A DNA stretch of 64,000 bases from Erigeron canadensis (Eukaryota > Streptophyta > Magnoliopsida > Asterales > Asteraceae). The notes under the pieces are model-generated. The model was given only the letters and a program-made list of their open reading frames with translations, was not told the origin of the DNA and did not search any database. Of the stretch, positions 54,075 to 64,000 are shown one piece after another. Both the position numbers and the translations under genes were made by a program. Each line of letters opens with the position of its first letter. Within the stretch, counting starts at the first letter, position 1. The DNA lies in NCBI RefSeq assembly GCF_010389155.1, contig NC_057767.1, positions 20,161,723 through 20,225,722 on the forward strand, in the 5' to 3' direction.

Positions 54075-56842
54075 ATGTCTGAGAATGAGAATGTTGAAGG
54101 AAGTAGTAGGACTAGGACTAAGGCTAAGGTTAGCAAAGTTATGAAACCTCCTGCCTTAGCTGGGGATTGTTGTTCTTCTGTGACCAGTGCTAGCCTAGCA
54201 AAGTTGGTTGAGACCTATCCTTGTATTGCTAAGTATAATCCCACCGTTCCTGAAGATGTTGATAGGATAAACCTTCCACCTCCAGGGAGAGTTGCTTTTT
54301 ATAGGGATTATCTCACTTGTTCTGGTCTTAGGGTCCCATTGACACCTTTCTACCTTGACGTTTTGTGTTATTATGGGATTGGCCTTGCCCAGCTACACCC
54401 GATTGCTGCTGGAAAGATTGTGAGATTTGAGATGATTTCGAAAGCTTTAGGACAACCTATGTCTCTTTCTATGTTTAGGAAAATATTTCTTCTTTCGAGA
54501 CAGGGTGATTGTTTCACCTTCCTCTACCGAGATAATACTTTTAAGCTAATAGAAACTCCTTTCAAGATTAGTTCTCGGCGGTTTTACTTCTTCTTCTTAG
54601 ATGATACATTTCTTCCAACCAATAATAAGGAAATTCTTCGGGAGGGAAATACAGGTTATAATTCAGACATGGTGGCTAAACTGAATAAGAAAGTTGCTGA
54701 TGACCTGATTGACCCTGACTTTGAGGGTTTATTAGCTATGGTTGGGATTAGCCCAGACTGGGATTGGCGTTTCATCCCGGTCATCATAGAGAAATCTACC
54801 AATAAACGTATGAAATCCATCCTTTATATTATGTTTTTTATTTTGACTTGTGTATGTTTGCATTATCTATGAATTTTAACACTTAGTTTCTTTTCTTATT
54901 TTCAGCTCTCAGATTGATGGATGTTCTTGATTATCCTTTCAAGAATTATGAGGTTAGATCTGAGTCAGAGGCAGAGGCCAAGAAACTTAGAGAAGAAGCT
55001 GAGGAGGTTCTTCCTCTCCGCCCTGATGGAGTATGTTATGATGATGAGCTTGTGTCATTGAGCATTTATAATGCTATGGATAGAGGTGATCATTCCCTGG
55101 GTCCTCTTACTGCCTTTCCTTCTTCTCAGGCTTCTGGTAGCCTTGAGGATGGTAAGTTTCTCTACCATTGCTAAGTGTTATTGTTATTATTGTATATGCT
55201 TGTGTATAACATAGTTTTTTCTTTTTATTTAGGTGATCTTGTCACGGAAGATAGGGATCCTCCAGTTACTGTTGAAGAAGAAGATGATGAAGATGGTGAT
55301 TCTTACTTTGAACCTGTTGGGGAGAAGAGGATAGGAGATGAGCTATTTAGCTCTCCTTCCAAGCTTCAGAAGACTACCCATCCTACTTTTGCATCTTATG
55401 GGAGGATGGGAGGTTTTACTCCTTACAATCAAGTGGTGCAGGCTCAGACTGAGACCCAGATTACTTCAGCACCCTTGATGTTTCTTACTTCTTCTTCTAC
55501 ACAGACCATTCCAGCACCTACTTCTTCTCTCCCACTTGGTGCTTCTTGCGGTTCCAGCCTTCCTATTTATGATGACCGTATTGTGGAGGATGGTTATTTT
55601 ACTGGTTCTGGGTCCTCTCTTACAGTGACCCCTTTTTCTTCTGAGCATATGGGTGACATAGACCGTCTTGCTCAGGCTAGGGTAAGGTCCAACACTCCTA
55701 CTGCTCCCTTTCAACCCTCAAGGGCTGGGTCTACTCTTATTCCCACTGAGGTAGGTGATCTCAACAGGTCTATCGGGAATTTCTATCTTGCTCATAGGAC
55801 ATCAATTAAGGTTAAAGATGATGGTCAAAATCCTGAGCATGCTAAGAGTCTTTTGGAGGGCATGATTCCTCCCATTCTCTCTGCCGAGTCTCGCTTTAGA
55901 GACATTCCCGAGCTTTCCCGCATTCAGTGTGTCAACACTCTTAACTGTGTTGCTAGTATTATGGGATTCCAGAATGCAGCTTTGGGTAAGATTGGATCAC
56001 TCACTAGTGAGGTTGAGAGGCTTAGGAGGGAGTTGTCATCTCGGGATGCCAGACTCACTTCTCTCAATAAGGATTTAGAGGAGGAAAGGCTTATTTGCAC
56101 TAGTCTTAGGGAGGATAAGGAAAGGGTTGATTCTGAGTTGGAGAGGGTGAGGAGTAGTCTTGAGTCTTTAACTCAAGAGAATATAAGTATGGGTGAGAAA
56201 ATGTCCGAGTTGGAAAATAGGACCAATACTTTAGAGGTTGGCATGGAACACAAAGTTAAGGAGATTCAGGCGCTTAAACAGGAGAGTAAGGATTCCCACT
56301 CTAAATTGGAAGTTCAGGATGAGGAGATTGAGCGCATGAAATCTTTATTGGACTTTTTTCCTGAGTTTTTTAAGGGTTCGCTTGGTCACCCCGATGTGAA
56401 GGAAACTCTTTCCCGTTTTTTTCTTTCTGCCCTTAATCTTGGTGCTTGGGATGGTGCTTCTAGGAAGGTGATTTTCCGTAAGCGTAGTGCAGAAAAGGCT
56501 CAAGAAATATTTCACACTATTGGGGAGTTATGGCGTACTTATAAGTTTCCCGTCTTGGATGATGTTGCTTCTTTACTTGGCATGCCTGGTGTTTCTGTTG
56601 CTGACATGTCTAGGCTTATCATTATTCCTGACACCCCAGCAGCTCAACGTGTTGCCTTTAAAGCTAAAGTTCCTCATCCAGGTCCTCCTCCAAGTCTTGT
56701 TGTTGCTTCTACTTCTCAAGCTTCTGTTCCTCCATCCACTTCTGTTCCTCCATCTACTTCTGCTTCTACTTCGACAGCTTGCCCTGACTCTACTACTCAG
56801 GATGCTCCGGATTCAGCAACTATGGAGGATGCTCATGTTTAG
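54075..56842 (+). CDS. Antisense gene of F: Transposase_28-like domain plus coiled coil, three exons
   Basis: Exons are 54075-54807, 54906-55151 and 55233-56842. Both introns (98 and 81 bp) start GT and end AG, and the phases match, giving 2589 nt and 862 residues. Residues about 50-150 (PPPGRVAFYRDYL, GLRVPLTPFYLDVL, YYGIGLAQLHPI, KIVRFEMIS) resemble the plant 'putative gypsy type transposon' family (Transposase_28). A coiled coil spans about 550-690 (EVERLRRELSSRDARLTSL), and the tail is Ser/Thr/Pro-rich (VPPSTSVPPSTSAST). The start has no competing upstream ATG in frame that I noted. It is transcribed opposite to gag-pol and converges with integrase. Antisense extra genes are known in Tat-lineage elements; their role is unclear and regulation of the sense transcript is only a guess. 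It is intact, unlike pol. Confidence 0.82.
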
Positions 56843-57530
56843 CTTAGCTTATTTTATCACATTTGTCGTGCATTGTTAGGCTTTGTATTTTTTAATACTG
56901 GTTTGTATTTCAATTCAGAGATTATGTACTTGTATTTATCTTTCCTTTGCATTGGCTTGTAGCCTTCTAGTATGATTTTCTTATTTAAAGATATGTTGGA
57001 AAAGACTATATATATTGTTTGCTGTTTAACCTTTGTTACATATTTGTTACTCGCGAGTGTCGCTTCCCAATAGGAAGTGCTTGCCTTTTCTCGTATAGAT
57101 AAAAAGACAAAAAATTATCTAAGTGTTCAGCCTTAAAAATTTCTTTGGCTTTTTACATCTTGTAAGATAATCACATCCAAGGGTATACCTTGGGATTTTG
57201 GGAATTATTTAGCTAGCATTTTTTATTTCCCATGCTCGACTCTATGTTCGAGACTTTGTTTTCAACTTGTGAATGCAAATTGCAAAAATTTATAATTTTT
57301 CTTAAAAGTTATTTGTTTCAAGCAATGTAAATAACATAAAGATACAAGAATATATGGGATACTTAGATCGGACCATAAATGAAGATCATTTTCATTGATA
57401 AACCAAGTTAATACAAGGTAGAAGGATTTCTTTGATTGAAACAAAAAAGACATGATTCATTGATAGAAGTACGAACTAATGGGATCTATAGATCAGACCA
57501 TAAAATTGAATTTCCATTGACTTACTTTGT
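56843..57530. other. Convergent 3' flanks of antisense gene and integrase
   Basis: AT-rich. It would contain the 3' ends of two opposite transcripts. No gene is seen. Confidence 0.5.
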
Positions 57531-58625
57531 TTAAACATAACACTTTTTCAGATTTGCCCCATTCCATGTTCTAGGTACTGGGTATCCGTCAAGCTCAGTG
57601 AGGATGTATGAACCATCTCCATTTGCTTGGCTGACCATGTATGGTCCTTCCCAGTTTGGTCCCAGTTTTCCCAAGTTCTCCACTCTGCTTGCCTCATTCT
57701 TTCTCCAAACGTAGTCCCCCGGCTTGAAAAACACATGGTTTACTTTCTTATTATAATACTTGGCCATTTTTTGCTTGTTTTCAGCTAACTTGATGTGAGA
57801 GACTTCTCTCCTCTCTTCAATGAGATTCAAGTTTTCCCTCAAAGCTTCTTCATTCTGAGCAGGATTAAAGTTTACAATTCGATGGCTTGGAATGCTTAGT
57901 TCTGGTGGGATGACTGCCTCGGTTCCATAGACAAGACTAAATGGTGTTTCCATAGTGCTTCCTCTTGGGGTAGTCTGGTGGGCCCACAGTACTCCTGAAA
58001 GCTCATCCACCCAACTGGATCTACATTTGCCAAGCCTTGCTTTGATACCTCCCACTATTGCCTTGTTCATCACTTCCACTTGTCTATTGGCTTGAGGGTG
58101 GGCAACTGAGGTAAACACTTGTCTAATGTCCATGTCTTCACACCATGTCTTGAATGGATTCTCAGCAGATTGTTTTCCATTGTCACTTACTAAGATATGT
58201 GGTACTCCAAATCGACATACTATGTATTCCCAAACGAAGTTGATCACCCTTTGGCCAGTGATTGTAGCAAGGGGTTTAGCTTCGACCCATTTAGAAAAGT
58301 AGTGTACAGCCACTATTAAGAACTTTACGTTTCCAACTCCAACCGGGAATGGGCCCACAATGTCAATCCCCCACTTATAAAATGGCCAAGCAGTGTTTAC
58401 TGGAATGAGATCTTGCTTTGGCATTCTTGATATTGGAGCATGTATTTGGCAGGATTCACACTTTTCTATCTCTTCCTTGGCATCCTTGTTCATTGAAGGC
58501 CAGTAATAACCAAGCCTCATTATCTTTGTGGCCACCGATCTTGGTCCAGCATGAATTCCGCATGTACCCCCATGAACCTCTTGAATGAGAATTTGAGTTT
58601 AGGAGGGGCCTACACATCGTAGATG
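57531..58625 (-). pseudogene. Integrase, element F
   Basis: Frame 58535-57531 (334 codons). Zinc module end (YYWPSMNKDA, CESCQIHAP), first Asp in GIDIVGPFP, second in VSDNG, Glu in QVEVMNK, then the C-terminal KPGDYVWRKN and LGKLGPNWEGPYMV. The N-terminal part (QEVHGGTCGIHAGPRS) lies upstream in the same frame but is cut by a TAA (about 58597-58599). A frame break near 58630 separates it from RNase H. The usual Gly in HPQANGQ is Arg. No chromodomain is present, as expected for Tat. Confidence 0.88.
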
Positions 58626-59347
58626 CGGACTAGAAAAGACTTTCTGAATAGTTTATCTTCAATAAGGAGGTACATTGGTGCCTTCATTCTTACCTTCTGA
58701 GCTTCATGGTTGTCCTCCGGAAGTGTTTCATTCTTGATGAAGTTGTAAATTGGGGTCATCCAACAGTCTTCTTCCTCTTCAACTTGAGATATTTCATTAC
58801 CTTTTGTTATAGATTTTTCTTGTAGGACTTCAACCAAGACTTCTTTGGTGAGGTGAGCAAAGGTTAATGAAGCTAGCTTGCTTAAAGCATCTGCCTTCTT
58901 ATTCTTGTTCCTTCTAACTTGCTCTATATGAAAAGATTCAAATTCTCCAATAAGCTTCTTTGTTTCTTCTAAGTAAAGTTGCATGGATGCCTGGTTAGCT
59001 TCAAATGTGCCATTGATCTGGTTTGCCACTAGTTGAGAATCTACAAATACTTGTATTTTCTTTACTCCCATTTGTTTTGCCATTCTCAGGACAGCAAGGA
59101 GTGCTTCATACTCTGCCTCATTGTTGGATGTTGGGAAGTTGAATCTTAATGCATAAGTGTATTCTCTTTCTTCAGGATCAATTAGGATGAGACCTGCTCC
59201 TGATCCTTCCTGATTAGATGCTCCATCTGTAAAGAGGGTCCATTTGGAGCTTTCCTCTTCTTGGGTTGCCTGAACTTCCTGGACTTCTTTTCCTGCGACA
59301 TCGGAAGAGTCAGTTTCTACCAAGAAGTCGACTAAGATTTGGCCCAT
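58610..59347 (-). pseudogene. Second (archaeal-type) RNase H, element F
   Basis: Frame 59347-58610, 245 codons. The RNase H fold is at residues about 35-160: WTLFTDGASNQEGSGAG (first Asp), NNEAEYEALLAVLRMA (Glu), VFVDSQLVANQI (Asp), NKKADALSKLA (last Asp). It follows the normal RNase H directly. This extra domain is diagnostic of the Tat lineage. It is joined in frame to RT-RNase H but for a TGA at 59411-59413. The end near 58630 runs out of frame before integrase. Confidence 0.9.
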
Positions 59348-59410
59348 GATGGACGTTCTTGGGTGGAAGCTAATTTCGTGTTCACCCAGTTCGATAGCCC
59401 ACTTAGCTAA

Positions 59411-60202
59411 TCATCCAGATACTTCAGGTTTGGCTAGCACTTGCCTTATTGGCTTGTCAGTCAGAACCCGAATAGGGTGACCTTGGAAGTATCGCCTTAG
59501 GTGTCTGGTCGCATGGACCAAGGCAAGAGCTAATTTTTCCAAACATGGATAGTTTATTTCTGGGCCTTTTAAGGCTCTACTTAAGAAATATATTGGCATT
59601 TCACCATTGCTTCTTTCTGCAAGTAATACAGCACTAACACATTCTTTAGAAGCAGCAAGATATAGAGTAAGTGTTTCACCTGGGATCGGAGCCGTGAGAG
59701 TTGGGAGATCAGCAAGGAACTTCTTCATATCCTTAAATACCTCTTCTGCTTCGGCCGACCACGAGAAGTCTTGCTTCCTTAAGCATCCCTTTAATGTTCT
59801 AAAGAAAGGTAAAGATCTTTCAGCAGACTTTGACAGAAATCTTGCCAGGGCAGCCAACTTCCCATTAAGACTTTGAACTTGCTTCTTGGTTCGAAGGGAT
59901 GCCATGTCTATTACTGCTTGAATTTTCTTAGGGTTTGCCTTGATTCCTTTAGGAGTCACAATGTGTCCAAGAAACTTTCCTTCTTCCATTCCAAAGCTAC
60001 ACTTTGACGGGTTTAATTTCATATTGATGTTTCTTAGGGTGTCAAAGGTCTCTTGTACATCTACCAACATTATCTCCTCAGCCTGACTCTTTATCACAAT
60101 GTCATCCACATAGGCTTCCACATTCCTTCCAATTTGATCTCTGAATGCTTTGTCTATCAAACGTTGATAAGTAGCCCCGACATTCTTTAGGCCAAAGGGC
60201 AT
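59411..60202 (-). pseudogene. RT palm/thumb and first RNase H, element F
   Basis: Frame 60202-59411. Begins MPFGLKNVGATYQRL, then the catalytic YVDDIVIKS, KCSFGMEEGKFLGHIV, LNGKLAALARFLSKSAER and RNase H (LYLAASKECVSAVLL, where the expected Asp is Ala/Ala-like, then FLSRAL, YPCLEKLALALVHATRHLR, VLTDKPI). It ends at TGA (Arg codon CGA changed, a typical methyl-C decay). The frame differs from the upstream RT part by a shift near 60200. Confidence 0.88.
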
Positions 60203-61392
60203 TTTCTCAAAACAATAAATTTGATCTCTGTATGGAAGGCTGTCTTGTCTTCATCTATCTTCTTCATAGAAATTTGATGGTACCCTTTATAAGCATCTAA
60301 GAAACAGTTTAATCTAAACCCATCAAGAGATTCCACCTTCCAGTCAATTTCTGGGAGAAGGTAGTTATCTTTCGGGCAAGCTCTGTTGATGTCTTTAAAA
60401 TCTACACAAAGTCTCCAAGAACCATCTGGCTTTTTCACCATGACTGGGTTGGCTACCCAGGTTTGATATTTAACTTCTCTAAGAATTCCAGCTTCCACCA
60501 TTTCATTGACTTGCTCACATGCAGCTTTGCTTCTATCTTGAGACATTCCCCTCTTCTTTTGTCTTATTGGTGAAATGTTGGGATTGGCATTTAATGCGTG
60601 CTCAGCTAACTCCCTTGGGACTCCTGTCATATCAGATGTCTGCCATGCAAAGACGTCCAAATTATTTTTTAACAAGTGAACCAACTCTTCCTTGATTCTT
60701 CTTGGAAGTTGTGACCCGATGATTACAGGTTGTTCTGGAAATTTCTTGTTGATTATCACCTTTTCTTCGGGACCATCTTGCGTTTGAATTTCTTGTAATT
60801 TTTCAACCTTTCTTGGTAGAACTTTTTCAATTTGCCTGCACTCTTCTGGCCAAGTCATTCGTCCTCGAATTGTAGCTATTCCAACCGGAGTTGGGAACTT
60901 CACCATTCCATGAACTGTTGATGGAATTGCCCCAAACTTTTGCATGGAAGGTCTGCCTAGTATGACATTATAATCAGAGGGGGCTCTTATTATCATGAAC
61001 TCAATGAGTTCAATCCGGTGAAACGGGTATTCTCCCATCATAACCTCCATTGAAACTTCTCCTACCGGCCTGTTAGACTCTCCCATGAAACTGACAAGCT
61101 GAGTCCTTGATGGACACTTAAGATCTCTAACTCTTTGAGGTAACTTTTGAAAACAATGGTCATATATTAAGTCGGAGGAACTTCCATTATCTAAATATAC
61201 CTTTCCAACCTCAAAGTTTGCCACCCTGGCTTGTATTACCACTAGGTTAGAAGAGACTAGCCTTACAGGAGGGAATGAGATTGAGACCATTCTCCATGGT
61301 TCTGCCAAGTGTAAGTCGATCATTCCTCCCATCTTGCTTCTGCCAAGTGTAAGTCTTCTTAGCCTGGGTAGCTCTCTTACCTTGCTTTGCAC
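60187..61392 (-). pseudogene. Protease and RT N-terminal half, element F
   Basis: Frame 61392-60187. Protease at residues about 55-180, with the active site written VYLDNGSSSDLIY (Asp-Asn-Gly in place of the common Asp-Thr/Ser-Gly), then SFMGESNRPVGEV and YNVILGRPSMQKFGA. The linker includes HALNANPNISPIRQKKR. RT starts with VNEMVEAGILREVKYQTWVAN, GSWRLCVDFKDINRACPKD and LDAYKGYHQI. It leaves frame at MKKIDEDKTAFH. The 18-bp word TTCTGCCAAGTGTAAGTC is present twice near the Gag/protease junction (61300-61317 and 61338-61355). Confidence 0.85.
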
Positions 61393-62365
61393 CAGGGACT
61401 AAGTGTTCCAACTTTCCCTCATCTAAGGCTCTCTTTATCTCGATCTTAAGCTCTCTACAAGCATTTGTTTCATGACCATGGTCTTCATGGAATTCATAGT
61501 ACTTGGACATATCTTTCTTTCCAGACCTATGTATCATTGGCCGAGGAGGTTTGAAGTTTTCTCCAACTCTTTCTGTCTTAAGGATCTCCCTTGGAGATTT
61601 TATCAAGTTGACTATTCTGTCATAAGGGCCACCTCTCTTCTCCCTTCTGTCATCCCTCCTATCATCTCTCCTTTCTTCTCTCCTCTTAGTGTCTCTATGA
61701 TCAAACCTTCTATCATTTCTTCTAACATCATATCTTCCATCTCCAGAGCCTCCGGCCCCCAGACTTCCTCCAGGTCTATCCCTTCCAATTGTCCCTTTCA
61801 CAAGAAGGGCAGTTTCCCTGGATCGGATGAAATCGACAGCTCTTTCTGTAGCCTCTCCAAACATCAATGGAATTCTTTTACTTAGGTCGTCCTGAAGATC
61901 GCTAGGGAGTAATGCTAAGGTAAAACCTGATACCTGCTGGCTCTCGGGGAGACTCGGTATCTTCTGACATTCCTTGGTGTATCTTGCAATGAAGTCCCTC
62001 AGCGATTCACCACCCTTTTGCCTGATCAAGTGAGCTTCTTTGACGCTTCTTCTGCTGAGCAACTGAGCTATAAACTGTTTCTTCAAATCTGCATAGTCTT
62101 GAATGCTTTTTTCCGGAAGTTTAGTAAACCATTCTAAGGCATAACCTTATAAGGTGCCTAGGAACAAGTGACACGCCACGGGGTCCACCCACTTTTCAGT
62201 TAGTACGACTTGATCATAGATTGCCAAGTGATCCTCTGGGTCTCTGGTTCCGTCATAAGTGCCAACAATAGTGGGAACCTTTTGACCGTCTGGGAAGGCA
62301 TAGTTTGCCACCCAGTCACAAAACCTTGACTTAGTTGCAGACTTAGTTACTCTGGCCACCCTTGC
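61247..62365 (-). pseudogene. Gag, element F
   Basis: Frames 62359-62147 and 62086-61247, which are the same frame cut by TAA near 62147-62149. Motifs are YDGTRDPEDHLAIYDQ and ESLRDFIARYTKECQKIPS, followed by an Arg/Asp-rich stretch (RREERRDDRRDDRREKRGG, about 61640-61700) and a Cys/His-poor YYEFHEDHGHETNACRELK block, usual for Tat Gag. The Arg/Asp repeat is probably RNA-binding or disordered. The start is not certain because the upstream part has frame breaks. Confidence 0.82.
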
Positions 62366-62434
62366 CTGCTCATCCGCTTCCTCCCAGCAGCAATTTTTAG
62401 CATTTTTAACAACTCCTTTGCTGGGTTAACTGGT

Positions 62435-63139
62435 TCAGGAGGAGGTTTCTAGTGGATTTTGTTTTTTCATCTCGTCCACCAACAGCTTCATTATGGACTC
62501 CATACATGTAGCCAATGGAGATGGTGGGGTTGGCTGAGGTGGAGTTGGCCTTAACCTGGCAGAGAGTTCAGAAAACCAGTTGGTTGGAGGAGGTGGTGGA
62601 GTCTGTGCTTGTTGAGTGCCCGTGGCAGCTAGCTTTAACAATTCTAACAGATGATTCTCTGTGATAGTTACAGATTGAGAGGAGGAGCCTGCCATTGCTT
62701 GCAAGGATGTCTGACCCCCATTCATGGTTGAGCTAGCCATGCCTGCTAAGTGAGAACTTAGTTGGCCAGGTCCAGAAGAGGACATAGTGATAGGAGATGA
62801 ACTAGTTGGGGGTGTTGAAAATAAAGATACTAAAGGAGATATAGCTGGTGAAGGTGAGGAAAAGAGTGATCCCACACTAGCACTACCACCCCCAAGGTTA
62901 GATCTAAAGCCCATCCTGGGTGGTAGCCTAGACTCACTACCAAGAACAACATTGGGTGCACTTGTCACCACCTCACTAAATCTAGAAGCAAAAACTGACA
63001 CTTTTTCACCAAAGATATTTTCAGCATTAGAGAACTCAGAAGTTTCCAGATTTAATGAAGAATCATCTCCATCAACATCAACACCTTTCCCCAATCCAGA
63101 AGATACAATTTGAGAAACAGGAGTGAATTCATCAGTCAT
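62435..63139 (-). pseudogene. N-terminal part of Gag reading frame, element F
   Basis: ATG at 63139 (MTDEFTPVSQIVSSG) is preferred over the in-frame codon at 63178, whose extra 13 residues are hydrophobic leader-like sequence. The protein is Ser/Gly/Pro-rich and probably disordered, ending LMDEMKKQ-like (KLLVDEMKKQNPLETSS). TGA at 62435 and another frame break nearby separate it from the Gag domain (62359). Such Ser/Pro-rich Gag starts occur in Tat elements. Confidence 0.65.
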
Positions 63140-63229
63140 TTGAGCAAAGAAAACAAACAACAAACAAAATAAGAACAAATATGATTTGTGTTTGGCAACA
63201 ATAAAGAATCACCGTTCAGTTAACCGTAA

Positions 63230-63247
63230 ATTAGAGGATGACGCCAA
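63230..63247 (-). other. Possible primer binding site of element F
   Basis: Minus strand TTGGCGTCATCCTCTAA directly after the LTR end ...CTCAAACA. Tat elements often have TTGGCG(C/T)C at this place. The tRNA cannot be named by eye. Confidence 0.5.
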
Positions 63248-64000
63248 TGTTTGAGCATGAGAATGAAGAGCTCAATTACAAGGAGGGTTTAACCACGAAA
63301 ATCATCAAGATCTCCTATGAAGTTGTGCAAACCTAGTAAATTCTTGGTGAATCTAAGGTGTATGATGATTTTCCCATAGAGATGTATCGATCTATGGAGG
63401 ATATTAAATGTAATATGATTTTTATAGAATGATTGAATGATGATGAATGTATGTGATTGTATGATGTACTATTACTGTATATTCTCTGGTATTACAGAGA
63501 ATTTATATAAAATGTGTGTGTATTAAATTAATGGTGAATGTGTCTCCCACACTCCAAATGATCAGGAGTATTTATAGGCAGTCAAATTAGGGTTTTCTCG
63601 TAACTTGGGCCTTGTAGATATGGACCCTGGCCCAGTACTTGATATGAAAATACTAGGTATCGAACATTCCAAAATCATTACTTGTCAGTCAACCATTCGT
63701 CCTTTAAACTATAAATTATCAATTTAAATATAGTTATATTTAAATTGATGTTTATAGGAAAAGTATTGAAAGCTTGTCTATTGGGCTTCATAAGATTTAA
63801 TGGAAGCCAAAGAAGCCTCAAGCCCGCTCTTGTCTAGCCTTAGACTTTAGGATCAGATTTCCTCTACTATTAGGATCCAGCCACATATATATGTAAACTA
63901 ATATCCAATCTTCTAGGCTTCTAGGATCCGCTATACCTTTGCCTAGGATTCGAAAGAAGACTTTCTCTCCTCCCTAGGATCCGACAGAAGACTCTCTCTC
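63248..64000 (-). repeat. Element F 5' LTR, truncated by window end
   Basis: Matches 51877-52590 with six or seven substitutions clustered in the last 120 bases, plus 41 bp that the 3' LTR lost. TATA box at 63568-63576 (minus). Confidence 0.9.

Larger units (their letters stand above)
51877..64000 (-). mobile_element. Element F: Tat-lineage Ty3/gypsy retrotransposon with antisense gene
   Basis: 3' LTR 51877-53070; 5' LTR from 63248 to beyond the window. On the minus strand the order is PBS, gag, protease, RT, RNase H, second (archaeal-type) RNase H and integrase. The doubled RNase H and the antisense gene between integrase and 3' LTR are hallmarks of the Tat lineage (Retand/Ogre relatives). 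LTR copies differ by only about 1% plus one 41-bp deletion, so it is young. The pol frame is nevertheless broken in several places. TSD cannot be checked because the right end is outside. Confidence 0.9.

Overview
This 64-kb window is a heterochromatin-like stretch of a plant nuclear genome, very probably a eudicot. The element families and their wording look like Asteraceae to me, but that is recognition rather than proof. I see no host gene, tRNA, rRNA or CRISPR array. Almost every base belongs to transposable elements stacked inside one another. Element boundaries were set from LTR ends, terminal repeats and target-site duplications (TSDs) read directly from the sequence.

Layout, outermost to innermost. 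Element E is a very old minus-strand Ty3/gypsy (Tekay-type chromovirus). Its probable 3' LTR is at 1-1815, its protease relic at about 1850-2481, its gag relic at 48690-49146, its leader and PBS at 49147-50168, and its 5' LTR at 50172-51876. Element A (2559-48469, plus strand, Tekay-type; TSD ACTAT/ACTGT) sits between the gag and protease of E. A's 5' LTR was split by a CACTA transposon (3810-14805; TSD CTA). The CACTA carries a short hAT element (5530-14680; flanks GTGCCAC), and the hAT was hit by Ty3/gypsy element D (5545-14234; TSD TTAAG). A's 3' LTR was split by minus-strand Ty1/copia element B (21438-46092; TSD AAGGG). B's 3' LTR holds a probable 1.6-kb solo LTR (21509-23130; TSD GTGTT), and B's leader holds a second, younger copia of a related type, element C (33534-44967; TSD ACGGT). 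Element F (51877 to beyond 64000, minus strand, Tat-lineage Ty3/gypsy) abuts or lies within E's 5' LTR.

The relative ages fit the nest. By eye, the LTR pairs differ by about 5% (A), 4% (B), 2% (D), 1% (F) and 2 bases in 322 (C).

All pol genes are broken by stops, frameshifts or deletions. D lacks RT and RNase H, B lacks most of RT and the protease active site, and C lacks the middle of its Gag. The one apparently intact gene is the plus-strand three-exon antisense gene of F (54075-56842). It codes for a 862-residue protein with a domain resembling the plant 'putative gypsy-type transposon' (Transposase_28) family followed by a long coiled coil.

The most interesting signals are: dense GATC-core motif arrays shared by unrelated elements (D, B, C and, in another form, F); three STQT motifs spaced exactly 12 residues apart in the Gag extensions of B and C, resembling LC8-binding sites; a gag stop with pol in the +1 frame in both copia copies; a paired leader motif kept in three Tekay elements; and repeated polypurine tracts in the 3' regions of B and C.
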